64,000 nt of DNA from Dugong dugon (taxonomy: Eukaryota; Chordata; Mammalia; Sirenia; Dugongidae), in NCBI GenBank assembly GCA_030035585.1, contig CM057472.1, positions 91,881,601 to 91,945,600 of the forward strand, given 5' to 3'. Positions 33,930 to 46,534 of the stretch are shown in pieces; the stretch's first letter is position 1; the number at the start of each line of letters is the position of its first letter. A program made the translations under genes and the position numbers. The notes under the pieces are model-generated. The model made no database searches, was not told the DNA's origin, and was given only the letters and a program-made list of their open reading frames with translations.

Positions 33930-35303
33930 TGGAAGACAGCTACCTGGCCAACTGAGTGGAAGAGATCCATACACACGTCCATTCTAAAGAAAGGTGATTC
34001 AAAAGAATGTGGAAATTATCAAACAATATCATTAATATCATGAGCAAGTAAAAAGTTTTGCTAAAGATAATTCAAAAACAGTTGCAGCAGTATATCAACC
34101 AGGAACTGCCAGAAATTCAAGCCAGGTTCAGAAGAGGACATGGAACAAGGGATATCATTGCTGATGTCAGATGGATCTTGGCTGAAAGCAAGATTACCAG
34201 AAAGATGTTTACCTGTGTTTTATAGACTATGCAAAAGCATTCGACTGTGTGTATCATAACAAATTATGGACAACATTGTGAAGAATAGGAATTCCAGAAC
34301 TCTTCATTGTGCTCATGAAAAACCTTTACATAGATCAAGAGGCAGTCATTTGAACAGAACAAGGGGCTACTGCGTGGTTTAAAATTGGAAAAGGTGTGTG
34401 GTGGGGTTGTATCATTTCAACTTATTCAATCTGTATGCTCAACAAATAATTTGAGAAGCTGGACTATATTAAAAAGAACATGGCATCAGGATTGATGGAG
34501 GACTCACTAACAACCTGTGATATTCAGATGACACAATCTTGCTTGCTGAAAGTGAAGAGTACTTAAAGTGTTTACTGATGAAGATCAAAGACTACAGCCT
34601 TCAGTACGGATTACACCTCAACATAAAGAAAACAAAAATCCTCACAACTGGACCAATAAACATCATCATGATAAATGGAGAAAATATTGAAGTTGTCCTG
34701 GATTTCATTTTATTTGGATCCACAATCAATGCCCACGGAAGCAGTAGTCAAGAAATCAGACAACATATTGCACTGGGCAAATCTGCTGCAAAAGACCTCT
34801 TTAAAGTGTTAAAAAAAAGATATCACTTTGAGGACTAAGATGTGCCTGACCCAAGCCATATATTTTCAATTGCCTCTTATGCATGTGAAAGCTGGACAAT
34901 GAAAAAGCAGGACAGAAGAATTGATGCCTTTGAATTACAGCGTTGGCGAAGAATACTGAATATACCATGGACTGCCAGAAGAATGAACAAGTCTGTCTTG
35001 GAAGAAGTACAGCCAGAATGCTCTTTGAAAACGAGGATGGCAAAACTTTGTCTCATGTACTTTGGACAAGTTATCAGGAGGGACCTGTCCCTGGAGAAAG
35101 ACATCATGCTTGGTAAAGTAGAGTGTCAGAGAAAAAGAGGAAGACCTTCAATAGGATGGATTGACACAATGGTTGCAACAATGGGCTCAAACATAACAAC
35201 AATGGTGAGGATGGCACAGGACCAGGCAGCATTTAGTTCTGTCGTACATAGGGTTGCCAGGAGTTGGAAAAGTCTCAAAGGCACCTAACAATAACAATAA
35301 CAA
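33930..35303 (+). mobile_element. RTE (BovB-like) LINE, 1.4-kb 3' portion
   Basis: The longest RTE copy here. It runs from the reverse-transcriptase region through the C-terminus to the 3' end (aaaggcacctaacaataaca). It is 5'-truncated relative to a ~3-kb RTE. It sits inside the L1M whose 3' end resumes after it. Confidence 0.93.
33960..35288 (+). pseudogene. RTE reverse transcriptase C-terminal part, broken
   Basis: Reverse-transcriptase sequence of the RTE clade in several frames. The N-terminal part (33960-34500) has many stops. The catalytic box reads YSDD, where the clade normally has YADD, at 34521-34532, and is followed by LLAESEEYLKCLLMKIKD. A frameshift near 34838 separates the frame ending KKRYHFED from the next, which carries FELQRWRRILNIPWTARR, then LCLMYFGQVIRRDLSLEKDI and RKRGRPSIGWIDTM. 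The protein would reverse-transcribe RTE RNA and probably that of tail-sharing SINEs. Non-functional because of stops, a frameshift and the missing 5' part. Confidence 0.9.
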
Positions 35304-35562
35304 AGTAAGATGCTCATAAAAGGAAGGACTGTATAGGGGGATTACTTGAGAACTCTCTGTACTATGTTCTTAATGTTTCTTTAAATCTAAAGCTCTTCCA
35401 AAAACTAAAGTCTATCAGTTAAAACAAAACAAAAGAGAAATTAATAATAAAGAAAACTGTGTATGGTGGGGGAGGGTATTTGGGAACTCTGTCCTATGTG
35501 CTCAGTTTTTCTATAAATCTAAAACCGTTCTAAAAAATAAAGACTTAATTTTTTTAAAATAA
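35304..35562 (+). mobile_element. L1M 3' ends, two in series
   Basis: After the RTE, the L1M terminus appears as tgagaactctctgtactatg with cttccaaaaactaaagtcta. A second, similar terminus follows: gagggtatttgggaactctg with ctaaaaaataaagacttaat. Either a duplicated 3' end or two L1M copies. Confidence 0.7.
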
Positions 35563-35564
35563 CA

Positions 35565-37410
35565 TCTCAAATTGATTGAATCTTGGCCTCAGCAAGAGGA
35601 AATGACAAGTATGTGCCAAACTGGAGATTTATATCTCCTCAAAAGAGGGTTCCTGCTACTCAATTTTGGAATTTTTGAAATATAGGAACATGGGACCAGT
35701 GTTTCAAACTAGTCTGATTTATCAGGAAAAACAAGAAAGTTAGATTTTTATGCATATTACCCTGATTGTGAAATGTTGGAAATAAATTTAATAAAAACTT
35801 TTCAATATGTTTTGTAGCTGGATTTAGACTAAACCTGAGTAACTTTTCCCATTGCTTACAGAAAATTTATTGGTTGGCAAAATGGCAACAAACTAATGTT
35901 GGCATCATATATTATTTTGCTTGATATTTTCTATAAGTAAAAATTCAGTATTCAAGCAAATCAATTTATTGTGGGTCAGTGTCCTGTCCTACACAGGATG
36001 ATTACCTAAAAGTTGATCACTTTTGGAAGAAATGATCCAAACAAATGCTCTCTGGTTGTTCAACAAAATCCAGTTTAGTGACAATGAACATTTTTTCCTA
36101 AGTACAGGAAATGCTCTACCTCTGCCACACAAGTTACAAATTATGCCATTAAAAAGATATATTGTACTTACGTAAGTCAAATGGTGAGTATACTGCAGAC
36201 TATGGAGACATTTCTAGAATGAATGGTGGCCTTTAAATCCCCTGATGTCCATCTTAGCATCAGTTAAGCAATAGTGCTATAGTATGGCCTACTCACTGTA
36301 TTTTTCAGGCCATAGGACTAATGAGACAGAAATCCAGTTTGACTTAATGAAAAATTCAAGTTGCAGACTACTTTTAAATAAGTGCAATTTTACTTCCAAA
36401 CACATAAAGGAATTGCAAGCAATTAAACAAATCAGTGCTTAACTGAGATTTGTAGGCCATGGACTGTCATGGAAATGTAAGTATGAATTACAGAAAGTCA
36501 TGCACTAGCTGTGTAAGTTAAATAAGTGATCCTAACAATTTTGAAAATGTACTCCATTTGATTGTGCTTTAAACCTGTACTTCTTGTAAATAAAACTAAT
36601 TTTAAATAAATATATACTTCACAAGCAATCTCAAAAATGCTTATAATTTGGATATAATAAAATGTTTACTGAGCATCTGCTTTGGAAAATAACTGGCTGA
36701 GATTCTACAAATGATACAAAGATGAAGTTTAGTTTCTTCTCTCAGTGAACATACATTACACAGAAGTGGCATATATGTGCAGTGATGCATTTTGACAGAA
36801 GTTGACTAAAAATCATGCTTTGGGAGCTCTAACATTGGAGGAGCTAATTCCAAGGAGATATGGGGAAGGAGTCCTTAAGAGAGGTAGCATTTGTGAATCA
36901 TTAAAAATAGATATGATTTTAATAAGATGAGATGGGAGTAAACAAATGATAGCGTAGAGTTTGGAAAATATAGACAAATATTTGGGTCCAACATAATGTA
37001 TCTGATGAAGGGGAGAAGTGCAGTGACAAAGAAAACTGGAATTCTATGCCGTTTCACGGGACCCTTTCATTATAAAATAAAACATAATTCTTTTGCATAA
37101 GATTATATTGTCATTCCTGACTCCCACCAGATCTTGGGTATCTGGTTTATGTCTGTGTGTATTTCCAAAGAAGCTGCCAGAATTAAATGTACATAACGAA
37201 TTTTAACAGAACAGTTTCATGATTGTGAAATTAAAATGATGCTTTCTGGGAATTTCGGGGAATAGGACTGTCACACGATTTTGGTCAGGATGTGAATGAG
37301 TTAACAAAATCTAACCAAAGAAAGTATTTGTTATTTTCAGATGCACAAGAAAGCTAAGACATTATCTTATCAGAATCACTGGCAAGGTTATTAATCTAGA
37401 CAACAACAAC
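35565..37410. other. Gene-free AT-rich single-copy DNA
   Basis: No exon, RNA gene or clear mobile element in about 1.8 kb. Short open frames at 35989-36180 and 36875-37057 lack domains. Confidence 0.5.
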
Positions 37411-37427
37411 AACATCTATACCAGAAG

Positions 37428-37630
37428 GAGTACCTGGGTGGTGCAAAAGGTTAGCACACTCAGCTGCTAACAGAAAGGTTGGCAGTTCGAGTCCACCCAG
37501 GAGCATTTTGGGAGAAAGACCTGGCAATCTAGTTTTAAAAACTCAGCCCTTGAATATCCTACAGAGTACAGTTCTATTCTGACACAAATGGGGTTGCCAT
37601 GAGTCAACTTGATGGCAATTGGTTGATATG
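37428..37630 (+). mobile_element. AfroSINE-type SINE with perfect target duplication
   Basis: Older subtype: aaggttggcagttcgagtcc, gagaaagacctggcaatcta, acaaatggggttgccatgag. A perfect 11-bp duplication tataccagaag lies at 37417-37427 and 37631-37641. Confidence 0.95.
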
Positions 37631-37641
37631 TATACCAGAAG

Positions 37642-38116
37642 CTCAGGGCCGTAAAACCGACCCCACAGAAAGAGTGAAAGGTTCTTGAACTACGTGAAAG
37701 GTTCTTGATTAGTCTTAATCAGGTAAGTGCAGGTTTGTGTCCTGTATAAATTAGGATACTCTTCCTTCTTCCTCACCACTGTGGAATTCAGTTGCTAAAA
37801 TCAACGTTATATCAAACACAAAAAGTGTTTCTACATGTGTGGAAAAATGTATTTTACTAGGCCAACTAATCAGACTTATGATAAGTAGATGTCAGAAATA
37901 AAATAATGCATATGAAGTTGCTATTCCCTTGCATAAAGTTAAATGGCATACAGCAAAATCTCACTAAAGTTAGTGGCAGATCAATGCTTTGCTTGATTTT
38001 TATATTTATCTGAGAATAATGTGTAAATTAATATACACTCATTACAAAGCTCAGAAAAAGAAAAAAACAGTACTACGAAGGAAGCAAGAGATTATTAAAT
38101 ATTAAGAGATACTTTT
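37642..38116. other. Gene-free DNA upstream of L1 copy 2
   Basis: No gene. Contains a short direct repeat (gtgaaaggttcttga, two copies between 37674 and 37709). Confidence 0.5.
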
Positions 38117-39757
38117 GGACTTCCGGGCAACATGGCTCTATAGACAGAAGAACCACACCTTCCCTCCACAGCAAAGATACAAAAAACTAAATCAAACAGA
38201 GCCACATGTCAATGTTGAAACCCTAAGCATCAAATGAAGAGATAAAGAACTCAGCCAAGCACTGAATGGAATAAAAAAGTGACCGAGAAGAGAAAGCGAA
38301 GAGAGATACATGCAGAGGTCCCCTATCAGCTACCGCAGCACAGATCTGCCATCTTGGACTCCTATTGGAGATCAGCGATCAGGGGATGTGAGAAAGCAGC
38401 TTCACGGAGCTTCCAGCAGGAAACAAAACAACTGGTAACCAGCAATATATACTTTCCCACCAGTCACCTTTCTTCACCCCCACTTGGCCTCCTCTGCTTC
38501 CTATGGCCAGTCTCTGGGCCAGGAAGCATCAGCTTCACCCCAGAGTCACTTGGATTCCACCTGCCCACACTGACTGGCTCACTGAGTGCCATTTGTTGGC
38601 TGCTGGTGTTGCTTTTTTCTGCTTCTTTAGATTTCTTCCTTACGTCTCACCACCTCCCCCTCCTTTCTCTCAAGTACCTGGCTCCAAGTGCCATCTTTGT
38701 TTCTTCCTGAAAGGTTGCAAAACATCACTCCACTGTAAAACTGCTTCTTGGCCAATGCTGCCAAGCTGATGAGACCCCTAGGGCTTTTTTTTGTTTGTTT
38801 ATTTGTCCTGTTTTGATTTGTTTGTTTGTTTTCTTTTTCTTTTCTCAGCTTGGGAGCCTCTTGTAGCCAGACAATACTGGTGGCTTGAATGATGTTCCAT
38901 TACTCTGTGCAGACACACAGTGACATCGTTGGGGGAATTTCTTTTTTCTTGATTTTTTTCTTTTGTTTTGTTTGTTTGTTTGTTTCTTTGATTTGTTTTC
39001 TTCTCTCTCTTTTTCCCATTTTGTCTTTCTTCATTTCCAGTTTCTCATCTCCCTATCCTTCCCTTCCCTTCCTGTCTCCTGAATATTTGGTGCTGTGTGA
39101 CACCTCTACCCCTTCTAGCCAGGCTGTACTTCACATCCTGGGAGCAACTTCTCCAGTCCTAGCACCCACACCAGTGGGATCCCTGAGAGCTTTTCTTTCT
39201 TTTTTTTTTTTCCTCTAATTTTTATTCCATTTTTTTTTACACTTTTTCTTTTTCTCCATTTCTCAGTCTTTCATCTTTCCACTCCAGTAGCAAGCTACCT
39301 TAGCACTCTTTTTTGTTTGTGTGTATGTTTTTGGCTCCTGTTCCTCTCTCCTCTCTCTCATCTTTCCCATACTCATCCTAGCTACACACATCACAATTTA
39401 CCCTCCCCCCCCACTTCCTGCCTACCTGCACCGTGTGCTGAACATCACACTCCCAAGCAGCACAGGAACAGCCTACTGGAACCTGCCCTGCACTGATTCC
39501 CAGTGTGCACTGTCAGCCCTAGTGCATACCACAAACAACACATCCCAGCAACTCCCCTTCAGGTGGACCTGCCCTGCTGTACCAAACCTGAGTGACTGAC
39601 CCTGCCTATTTGAGAAGGAGGTGAAAAGTATCATGCCCATACATGAGCAAACAACAAAGAATGCACAGCCCGCCTGCTCAGACATAACAAAATAAAACAA
39701 AAAAGCAGGATGAAACAAACAAAACTACAATCAATAAATGAGGAAAATAACTACTGA
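38117..39757 (+). promoter_or_regulatory. L1 copy 2 5'UTR
   Basis: 1.64-kb leader aligned with 9313-10938. The same pyrimidine-rich middle with TTTGTTTG runs is present (38785-39250). The long antisense frame of copy 1 is not open here. Forward open frames (38279-38710, 38889-39218) are leader translations, not known proteins. Confidence 0.8.
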
Positions 39758-40699
39758 ATGCCCTGAAGACAGCAGACAATATTAAAACATATACAAAAAC
39801 AAGACAGGATGGTTCCACTGAGCATCCAAAATAAAACACCAGATGACTTACCAGTAGAAGAAAAGGCACTAGAACTAACTGATAGGAATTCAAATCTCTA
39901 ATACTCAGAATTATCCAAAAGTTGAAGCAAGAAACAGACAAAAATGAGGAAAAAATAGACAAATTCATGGAAAAAGCAGACAAATTCATAGAAAATATTG
40001 ACAAAAATGTGAGAATTCAAGAAAATAATAAAGGAAAAAAATGCTAAAAAAATTCACAACCAGAAATCATACAAAAACAACAATTAGAAATCCAAAAGAT
40101 AAACAACAAGATTTCAGAAATGGATAGTGTCATAGAAGGCTGAGGAGCAGGTTTGAACTGATGGAAGACAGACACTTGGATACAACTCTGTTTGAGGAAA
40201 AATCAGAAAAAAGAGGGAAGAAAAATGAAGAAACCCTGAGAATTATGTGAGATACAATGAAAAGCAAAAATCTGCCAGTGATCAGAGTTCCAGAACAGGG
40301 GGAGAAAATAGAAAAAACAGAGAGGATCATTGAAGAACTGCCAACAGAAAACTTCCCCAATATCATGAGAGATGAAAAGCTGACTATTCAAGAAGCTCAA
40401 CGAACCCCATATAGGATAGACCTCAAAAGAAAATCACTAAGTCATATTATAATCACACTCACTAAAACCAAAGACAAAGAAAGAACACTGAGAGCAGCTT
40501 GAGAAAAATACAAACTAACATACAGAGGAGAAACAATAAGACTAAGCGCAAATTATTAGGCAGAAACCATGCATGCAAGAAGGCAATGGGATGACATATA
40601 TAAAACCTTGAAACAAAAAATTGCCAGCCAAGAATAAAATATCCTGCAAAACACTTGTTCAAATATGATGGTGAAATTAAGACATTTCCAGATAAACAG
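39758..40699 (+). pseudogene. L1 ORF1, heavily broken
   Basis: Homologue of the ORF1 RNA-binding protein. The ATG at 39758 is in the same context as in copy 1 (aactactgaatgccc). Several indels break the coiled-coil region. The longest surviving piece (40257-40502) carries PEQGEKIEKTERIIEELPTE and the start of the RRM-like part, and ends at a TGA. Identifiable by alignment but far from functional. Confidence 0.9.
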
Positions 40700-41228
40700 A
40701 AATTAAGGGATTATGTAAAAACCAAACCAAAATTACAATAATTATTAAAAGGAGTCCTTCGATCTGGGAACAAACAACATCAGACCACAGGCTGAATCTA
40801 GGACACAGGTTTGTACCAGCCAGATACCAACCTAGGAGCTGAACTCTTAAGGACTATCCAAAACCAAAAGATTTACTACAGGGAACCAGAGAGGTTACTC
40901 TGTAAATGACAACAGCATCAGAACAATGAAAGAGTGAATAAATGGTGTAGGTATAGAACCTTCTAATAGAGAGGAAGGCAAGGTGATACCAAGTAATAAC
41001 TAACTACTTAAAACTTAGAAAGATAAGGGTAAATTTCATGGTAACCACAAGGAAAGTTAAGAAACCTACTTATGAAAATAAAGAGGAAAAACATAAAGTC
41101 TCAGCAAAAACAACACCTACAAAAAACAAAAGAAATGAAAAAAAAATCAACAAACAAAAGGAATTCAGCACAGAAAAGTAAGAGGAATGAAGAAAATAAC
41201 AGCACCACAAAAAAAAAAGCACTACAAA

Positions 41229-44200
41229 ATAACAGCAATAAACTCACACCTATCAATAATCACACTGAATGTAACTGGCCTAAATGCACCCATAAAGAGA
41301 TGGGGAGTTACAGAATGGATAAAAAACAGGATCCATCAATATGCTGTCTACAAGAGACACACCTTAGAAACGAAGATGTAAATTTATTAAAAATCAAAGG
41401 TTGGACAAAAAGTATATCATGCAAACAGCTACCAAAAAAGACCAGGAGTGGCAATACTAATCTCAGATAAAATAGACTTTAAGACAAAATACACCATAAA
41501 AGACAAAGAGGGACACTATATAATGATTAAGGGGAGATCCATCATGAAGATATAACCATGATAAACATCTATGCACCCAATAACAGCGCTCTAAAATACA
41601 TAAAACAAACTCTAACAGCACTGAAAAGAGAAATTGACAGTTCCACAATAATAGTAGGAGACTTCAACACACCACTCTCAGTAAAGGACAGAACAACTCA
41701 GAAGAAACTCAGCAAAGATACAGAAGACCTAAAGGGCACAATCAGCCAACTGGACCTCATAGACATATACAGAACACTCCATCCAACCGCTAGAAAGTAC
41801 CCATTCTTTTCCAATGCACATGGAACATTCTCCAGAATAGACCACGTCTTAGGCCACAGAGCAATCCTCAACAAAATCCAAAATGTTGAGATAATTCAAA
41901 GTATCTTCTCTGACCACAATGCCATCAAGGTAGAAATTAACAATAGAAACAGCAAGGGAAAAAAATCAACTACATGGAAACTGAATAATACCCTGCTTAC
42001 ACAGCACTGGGTAATAGAAGAAATCAGAGATGGAATCAAAAAATTCCTGGGATTAAACGAGAATGAAAACACATCATATGAAAACTTTTGGGACACAGCA
42101 AAGGCAGTCCTAAGATGGCAATTTATAGCAATAGATGCACACATCAAAAAAGAAGAAAGGGACAAAATCAAAACATTAGCTATGTAATTCAAACAAATAG
42201 AAAAAAAACAGCAAAAAAAGCCCACAGCCAGTAGAAGAAAGGAAATAATAAAGTTCAGAGCAGAAATAAACGAAATAGAGAATAGAAAAACAATAGAAAG
42301 AGTCAACAAAACCAAAAGTTGGTTCTTTGAAAGGATCAACAAAGTCGACAAACCACTGGCCACACTGACAAAAGAGAAACAGGAGAGGACACAAAAAACC
42401 CAAATAAGAAATGAAATTACAACAGACCCAACTGAAATAAAAAAGATTACAACAGAGTATTATGAAAAACTGTACTCCAACAAATTTGAAAACCTAGAGG
42501 AAATGGACAAATTTCTAGAAACACACTAATGATGCAAACTAACACAAAGTTATGTTGAAAATCTGAACAGACCTATAACAAGAGAAGAGATTGAAAAGGT
42601 AAAAAAAAAAAAAAAAAAACTCCCGTTAAAACAAAAGTACTGGCATAGATGGCTTCACTGGAGAATTGCAGCAAACGCTTGGAGAAGAGCTTATACCAGT
42701 ACTACTCAAACTATTTCAGAACGTAGAAAAGGAAGGGACACTTCTGAATTCATTTTATGAAGCAAGCATAACCCAGATACCGAAATCAGGCAAAGATGTC
42801 ACAAAAAAAGAAAATTACACACCAATATCTCTAATGAATATAGAAGCAAAAATTCTCAACAAAATTCCAGGCAATAGAATTCAGCATCATATCAAAAAAA
42901 TAATATAACACAACCAAGTAGGATTCATACCAGGTATGCAAGGATGGTTCCACATTAGAAAATCAATCAACGAAATACACCACACAAATAAGAGGAAAGA
43001 AAGAATCACATGATCATCTCAACTGACACACAAAAGGCATTTAACAAAGTCCAACACCAATTCCTGACAAAAACTCTCAATAAAATAGGTATAGAAGGGC
43101 AATTTCTCAACATAATAAAGGGCATCTATGCAAAACCAATTGCCAACATCACTCTTAATGGAGGGAGGCTGAAAACACTCCCCTTGCGAGCCGGAACAAG
43201 CCAAGGATGCCCTTTATTACCACTCCTATTTAACATTGTGCTGGAAGTTCTAGCTAGAGCAATAAGAAACATGAAGAAATAAAGAGTATCCAAATTGGTA
43301 ATGAAAAAGTTAAACTGTCCCTGTTTGCAGAAGATATACTATACATAGAAAACCCTAAATACTCCAAGTGAAAACAACTGGAACTAATAGAAAGATTCAG
43401 CAGAGTAGCAGGATACAAGACAAACATACAAAAATCAGTTGGCTCCCTATACACCGATAAGGAGAACGATGAAAAGGAAATCAGGAAAACGATACCATTT
43501 ATAATAGCCCCTAAACAAATAAAATACTTAGGAATAAATCTAACTAGGGATGTAAAAGACTTACACAAAGAAAACTACAAAACACTATTGCAAGAAACCC
43601 AAAGGGATTTATATAAATGGAAAAACATACCATGCTCATGGATAGGTAGACTCAACATAGTGAAAATGACAATTCTAAGGAAAGCAATTTACAAATACAA
43701 TGCAATCCCTATCCAAATACCAACAACATTCTTTAAAGAGATGGAAAAACTAATCATTAACTATATATGGAAAGGGAAGAAGCCCTGGATAAGCAAAGCT
43801 CTGTTGAAGAAGAAGAATAAAGTAGGAGGACTTGCACTACCTGATTTCAGAACCTGTTATACAGCTACGGTAGTCAAAACACCCCGGTACTGGTACAACG
43901 ACAGATACATTGACCAATGGAACAGAATTGAGAACCCAGATGTAAATCCACCCACCTATGGTCACCTGATCTTCAACAAGGGCCCAAAGTCCATCAAATG
44001 GGGAAGATTGTCTTTCTAACAAATGGTGATGGCAAAACTGGATGTCTATCTGCAAAAAAATGAAACAGGACACATAACTCACACCATAAACAAAAACTAA
44101 TTCAAAATGGATCAAAGACCTAAATATAAAGCCAAAAACTCTGAAGTTCATAGAAGAAAAAACAGGATCAGTGCTAGAGACCCTAATGCACGTCATTAAC

Positions 44201-44641
44201 GGGATACAAACCATAACCAACAACACACAAACCCCAGAAGATAAGCTAGATTGCTTGGATCTTCTAAAAATGAAACACCTATGGTCTTCAAAAGACTTCA
44301 CCAAAAGAGTAAAAAGAGAACCTATAGACTGGGAAAAAATTTTTGGACATTACAAGTCAGACAAATGTCTAATCTCTAAAATCTACAAGAAAATCCAACA
44401 CCTCTACAAAAAAAAAAACAAATAATCCAATTGAAAAATGGGCAAAGATAATGAACAGACACTTCATCAAAGAAGACATTCAAGCGGCCAACAGACACAT
44501 GAGGAAATGCTCACCATCACTAGCCATTGGAAAAATGCAAATGAAAACCACAATGAAATACCATTTCACCCTGGCATTACTGGCACAAATCAAAAGCTCT
44601 GGAAATAACAAATGTTCGAGAGGCTGCGGAGAGATCAGAAC
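41229..44641 (+). pseudogene. L1 ORF2, broken, N-terminal to Cys-His region
   Basis: Endonuclease/reverse transcriptase homologue. The start codon of copy 1 is ATA here (41229-41231). The endonuclease part (41558-42187) retains IIVGDFNTPLS and [10 protein letters not shown]. An A-run at 42602-42619, much longer than the 7-A run of copy 1, breaks the frame before the reverse transcriptase. Later pieces (42666-42908, 43010-43282, 43588-44019, 44171-44425) lie in changing frames. The catalytic site reads gcagaagatata at 43328-43339, so the usual Asp-Asp (gatgat) is altered. With the segment at 49407-49812 the total length is about 3.8 kb, as in copy 1. Confidence 0.93.
44630..44641. repeat. Target-site duplication of the chimeric L1, left
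   Basis: agagatcagaac here recurs at 49395-49406. Removing the insert and one copy restores a continuous L1 ORF2 matching 15830-15845 of L1 copy 1. Confidence 0.93.
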
Positions 44642-45591
44642 CGTTTTTTTTTCCCCCATACAAAAATTTATACCTACATTGTTATGAGACTCTATTTGCT
44701 CTCCCATAATGTGAAAGCACACTCCTCCTTTCCACTCTGATTCCCATGTGCATTCAACCAGCTCCTAACCCTGTCTGCCTTCCCATCTCACCTCTGGACA
44801 GAAGCTGCCTGTTTAGTCTCTTGTATCTACTTGAGCTAAGAGGCACACTCCTTACCAGTGTCACTTTATGTCCCACAGTCCAGTCCAATCCCTGTCTGAA
44901 GAGTTGGCCTCTGAAATTGTTTTAGTTCTGGGCTGATAGAGAATCCAGGGGCCATGCTTTCTGGGGTTCCTCCAGTCTCAGTCAGACCATTAAGTCTGGT
45001 CTTCTTACTAGAATTTGAGTTCTACACGCCCCTTCCTCCTGTTCCACCCGGGACTCACTGTTGTGTTCCCTGTCAGGAAGGTCACTGGTGGTGGTCGGCC
45101 ACGATCTAGTTCTTCTGGTCTCAGGCTGATGAAATTGCCGGTTTATGTGGCCCATTCTGTCTCCTGGGCTACTATTTTCCTTGTGTCTTTGGTGTTCTTC
45201 ATTCTCCTTTACTCCAGGTGGTTGGGACCAACTGATGCATCTTAGATAGACGCTTGCAAGCTTTTAAGACCCCAGATGCCACTCACCAAAGTAGGATGCA
45301 GAACATTTTCTTAATAAGCTTTGTTATGCCAATTGACCTAGATGTCCCTGAAAGCTTGGACCCTAGACCCTGGTACTCTGTCCCTCAAAGAGTTTGATTG
45401 TATTCAGGAAACTTCTTAGCTTTGGTTTAGTACAGCTTTGCAGACTTCCCCTGTAGTGTGTGCTGTCCTTCCCTTCACCTAAGATAATTCTTATCCACTA
45501 CCTAGTTTGTAGATAACACTCACCCTCCCTTCCCACCCTTGTAACCATCAAAGAATGTTTCTTCTGTGTTTAAACCTTTTCTTGAGTTCTT
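44642..45591 (-). other. 3'UTR of the chimeric L1
   Basis: Antisense L1 3'UTR related to, but distinct from, those of copies 1 and 2. On the reverse strand it carries tggcatctggggtcttaaaa and ends ggtataaatttttgtatggg then poly-A. It lacks the paired gttaacca repeat blocks of the other 3'UTRs. The open frame at 45015-45245 is a shadow. Confidence 0.8.
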
Positions 45592-46534
45592 ATAATAGTG
45601 GTCTTATACAATACAATATTTGTCATTCTGTGACTACTACATTCACTCAGCATAATGACCTCCAGCTTCCTCAGTGTTATAAGAAGTTTCACAGCTTCAT
45701 TGTTGTTCTTTATTGTTACATAGTATTCCATTTTGTGAACATACCATCATTTGTTTATCCGTTTGTCTGTTGATGGGCACCTAGGTTGTTTACATCTTTT
45801 TGCTATTGTGAACAGTGCTGCAATGAACATAGGTGTGCATATATCTATTTGTGTGATGGCTCTTATTTCTTTAGGATATATTGCGAAGTGTGGGATACTT
45901 GGATCATATGATACTTATATTTCTAGCTTTTAAAGGAAGTGCCAAATTGATTTCCAAAGTGGTTGTACCATTTTACATACCCACCAACAGTGTATAAGTG
46001 TTCTAGTCTCCCATAACACCTCCATCATTTATTATTTTGTGTTTTTTGGATTAATGCTAGCCTTGTTGGGGTGAGAAGATATCTCATTGTCATTTTGATC
46101 TACATTTCTCTAATGGCTAATGATCATGAGCATTTCTTCATGTGTCTGTTAGCCACCAATACGTTCTATGATGAAGTGCCTGTTCATCTCCTTTACCCAT
46201 TTTTTAATTGGGTTGTTTGTCTTTTTGTTGTTGAGATTTTGCAGGATCTTGTAGAGTTTAGAGATTAGATGCTGATCGGATGTGTCGTAGCCAATTTTTT
46301 TTCTCAGTATGTAGGTTGTCTTTTTACTATTTTGGTGAAGTCTTTTAATGAGCGTAAGTGTTTGATTTTTAGGAGCTCCCATTTATCCAGTCTCTCTTTT
46401 GGTGCTTGTCCTTTGTTACTTATGGTTCGAATTGTGTTTATGCCATGATTAGGGCTCCTAGCATTGTCCCTAATTTTCTACCATGTTCTTTATAATTTTT
46501 ATTTTATATTTAAGTCTTTGATCCATTTTGAGTT
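45592..46534 (-). pseudogene. L1 ORF2 C-terminal fragment in the chimera
   Basis: Reverse-strand homologue of the last ~310 residues of L1 ORF2. The piece at 46149-46382 holds [18 protein letters not shown]. The remainder, with the region equivalent to the Cys-His motif and the WINK-like end, is readable only with frame changes. It has no endonuclease or reverse-transcriptase domain. Confidence 0.85.

Larger units (their letters stand above)
38117..44641 (+). mobile_element. Full-length elephant-type LINE-1 (L1 copy 2), part 1
   Basis: Starts ggacttccgggcaacatggc, collinear with L1 copy 1: 5'UTR (38117-39757), ORF1 (39758-40699), spacer, and ORF2 up to the Cys-His region. It is cut by the reverse-strand chimeric L1 at 44642-49394 and resumes at 49407. 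It carries many more indels than copy 1 and looks older. Its target-site duplication is not clear. Confidence 0.95.

Noticed and set aside
41896..42363. 155-codon reverse frame
   Set aside because: Antisense shadow of L1 ORF2 in copy 2, with the same composition as the antisense frame in copy 1 at 13254-13604.
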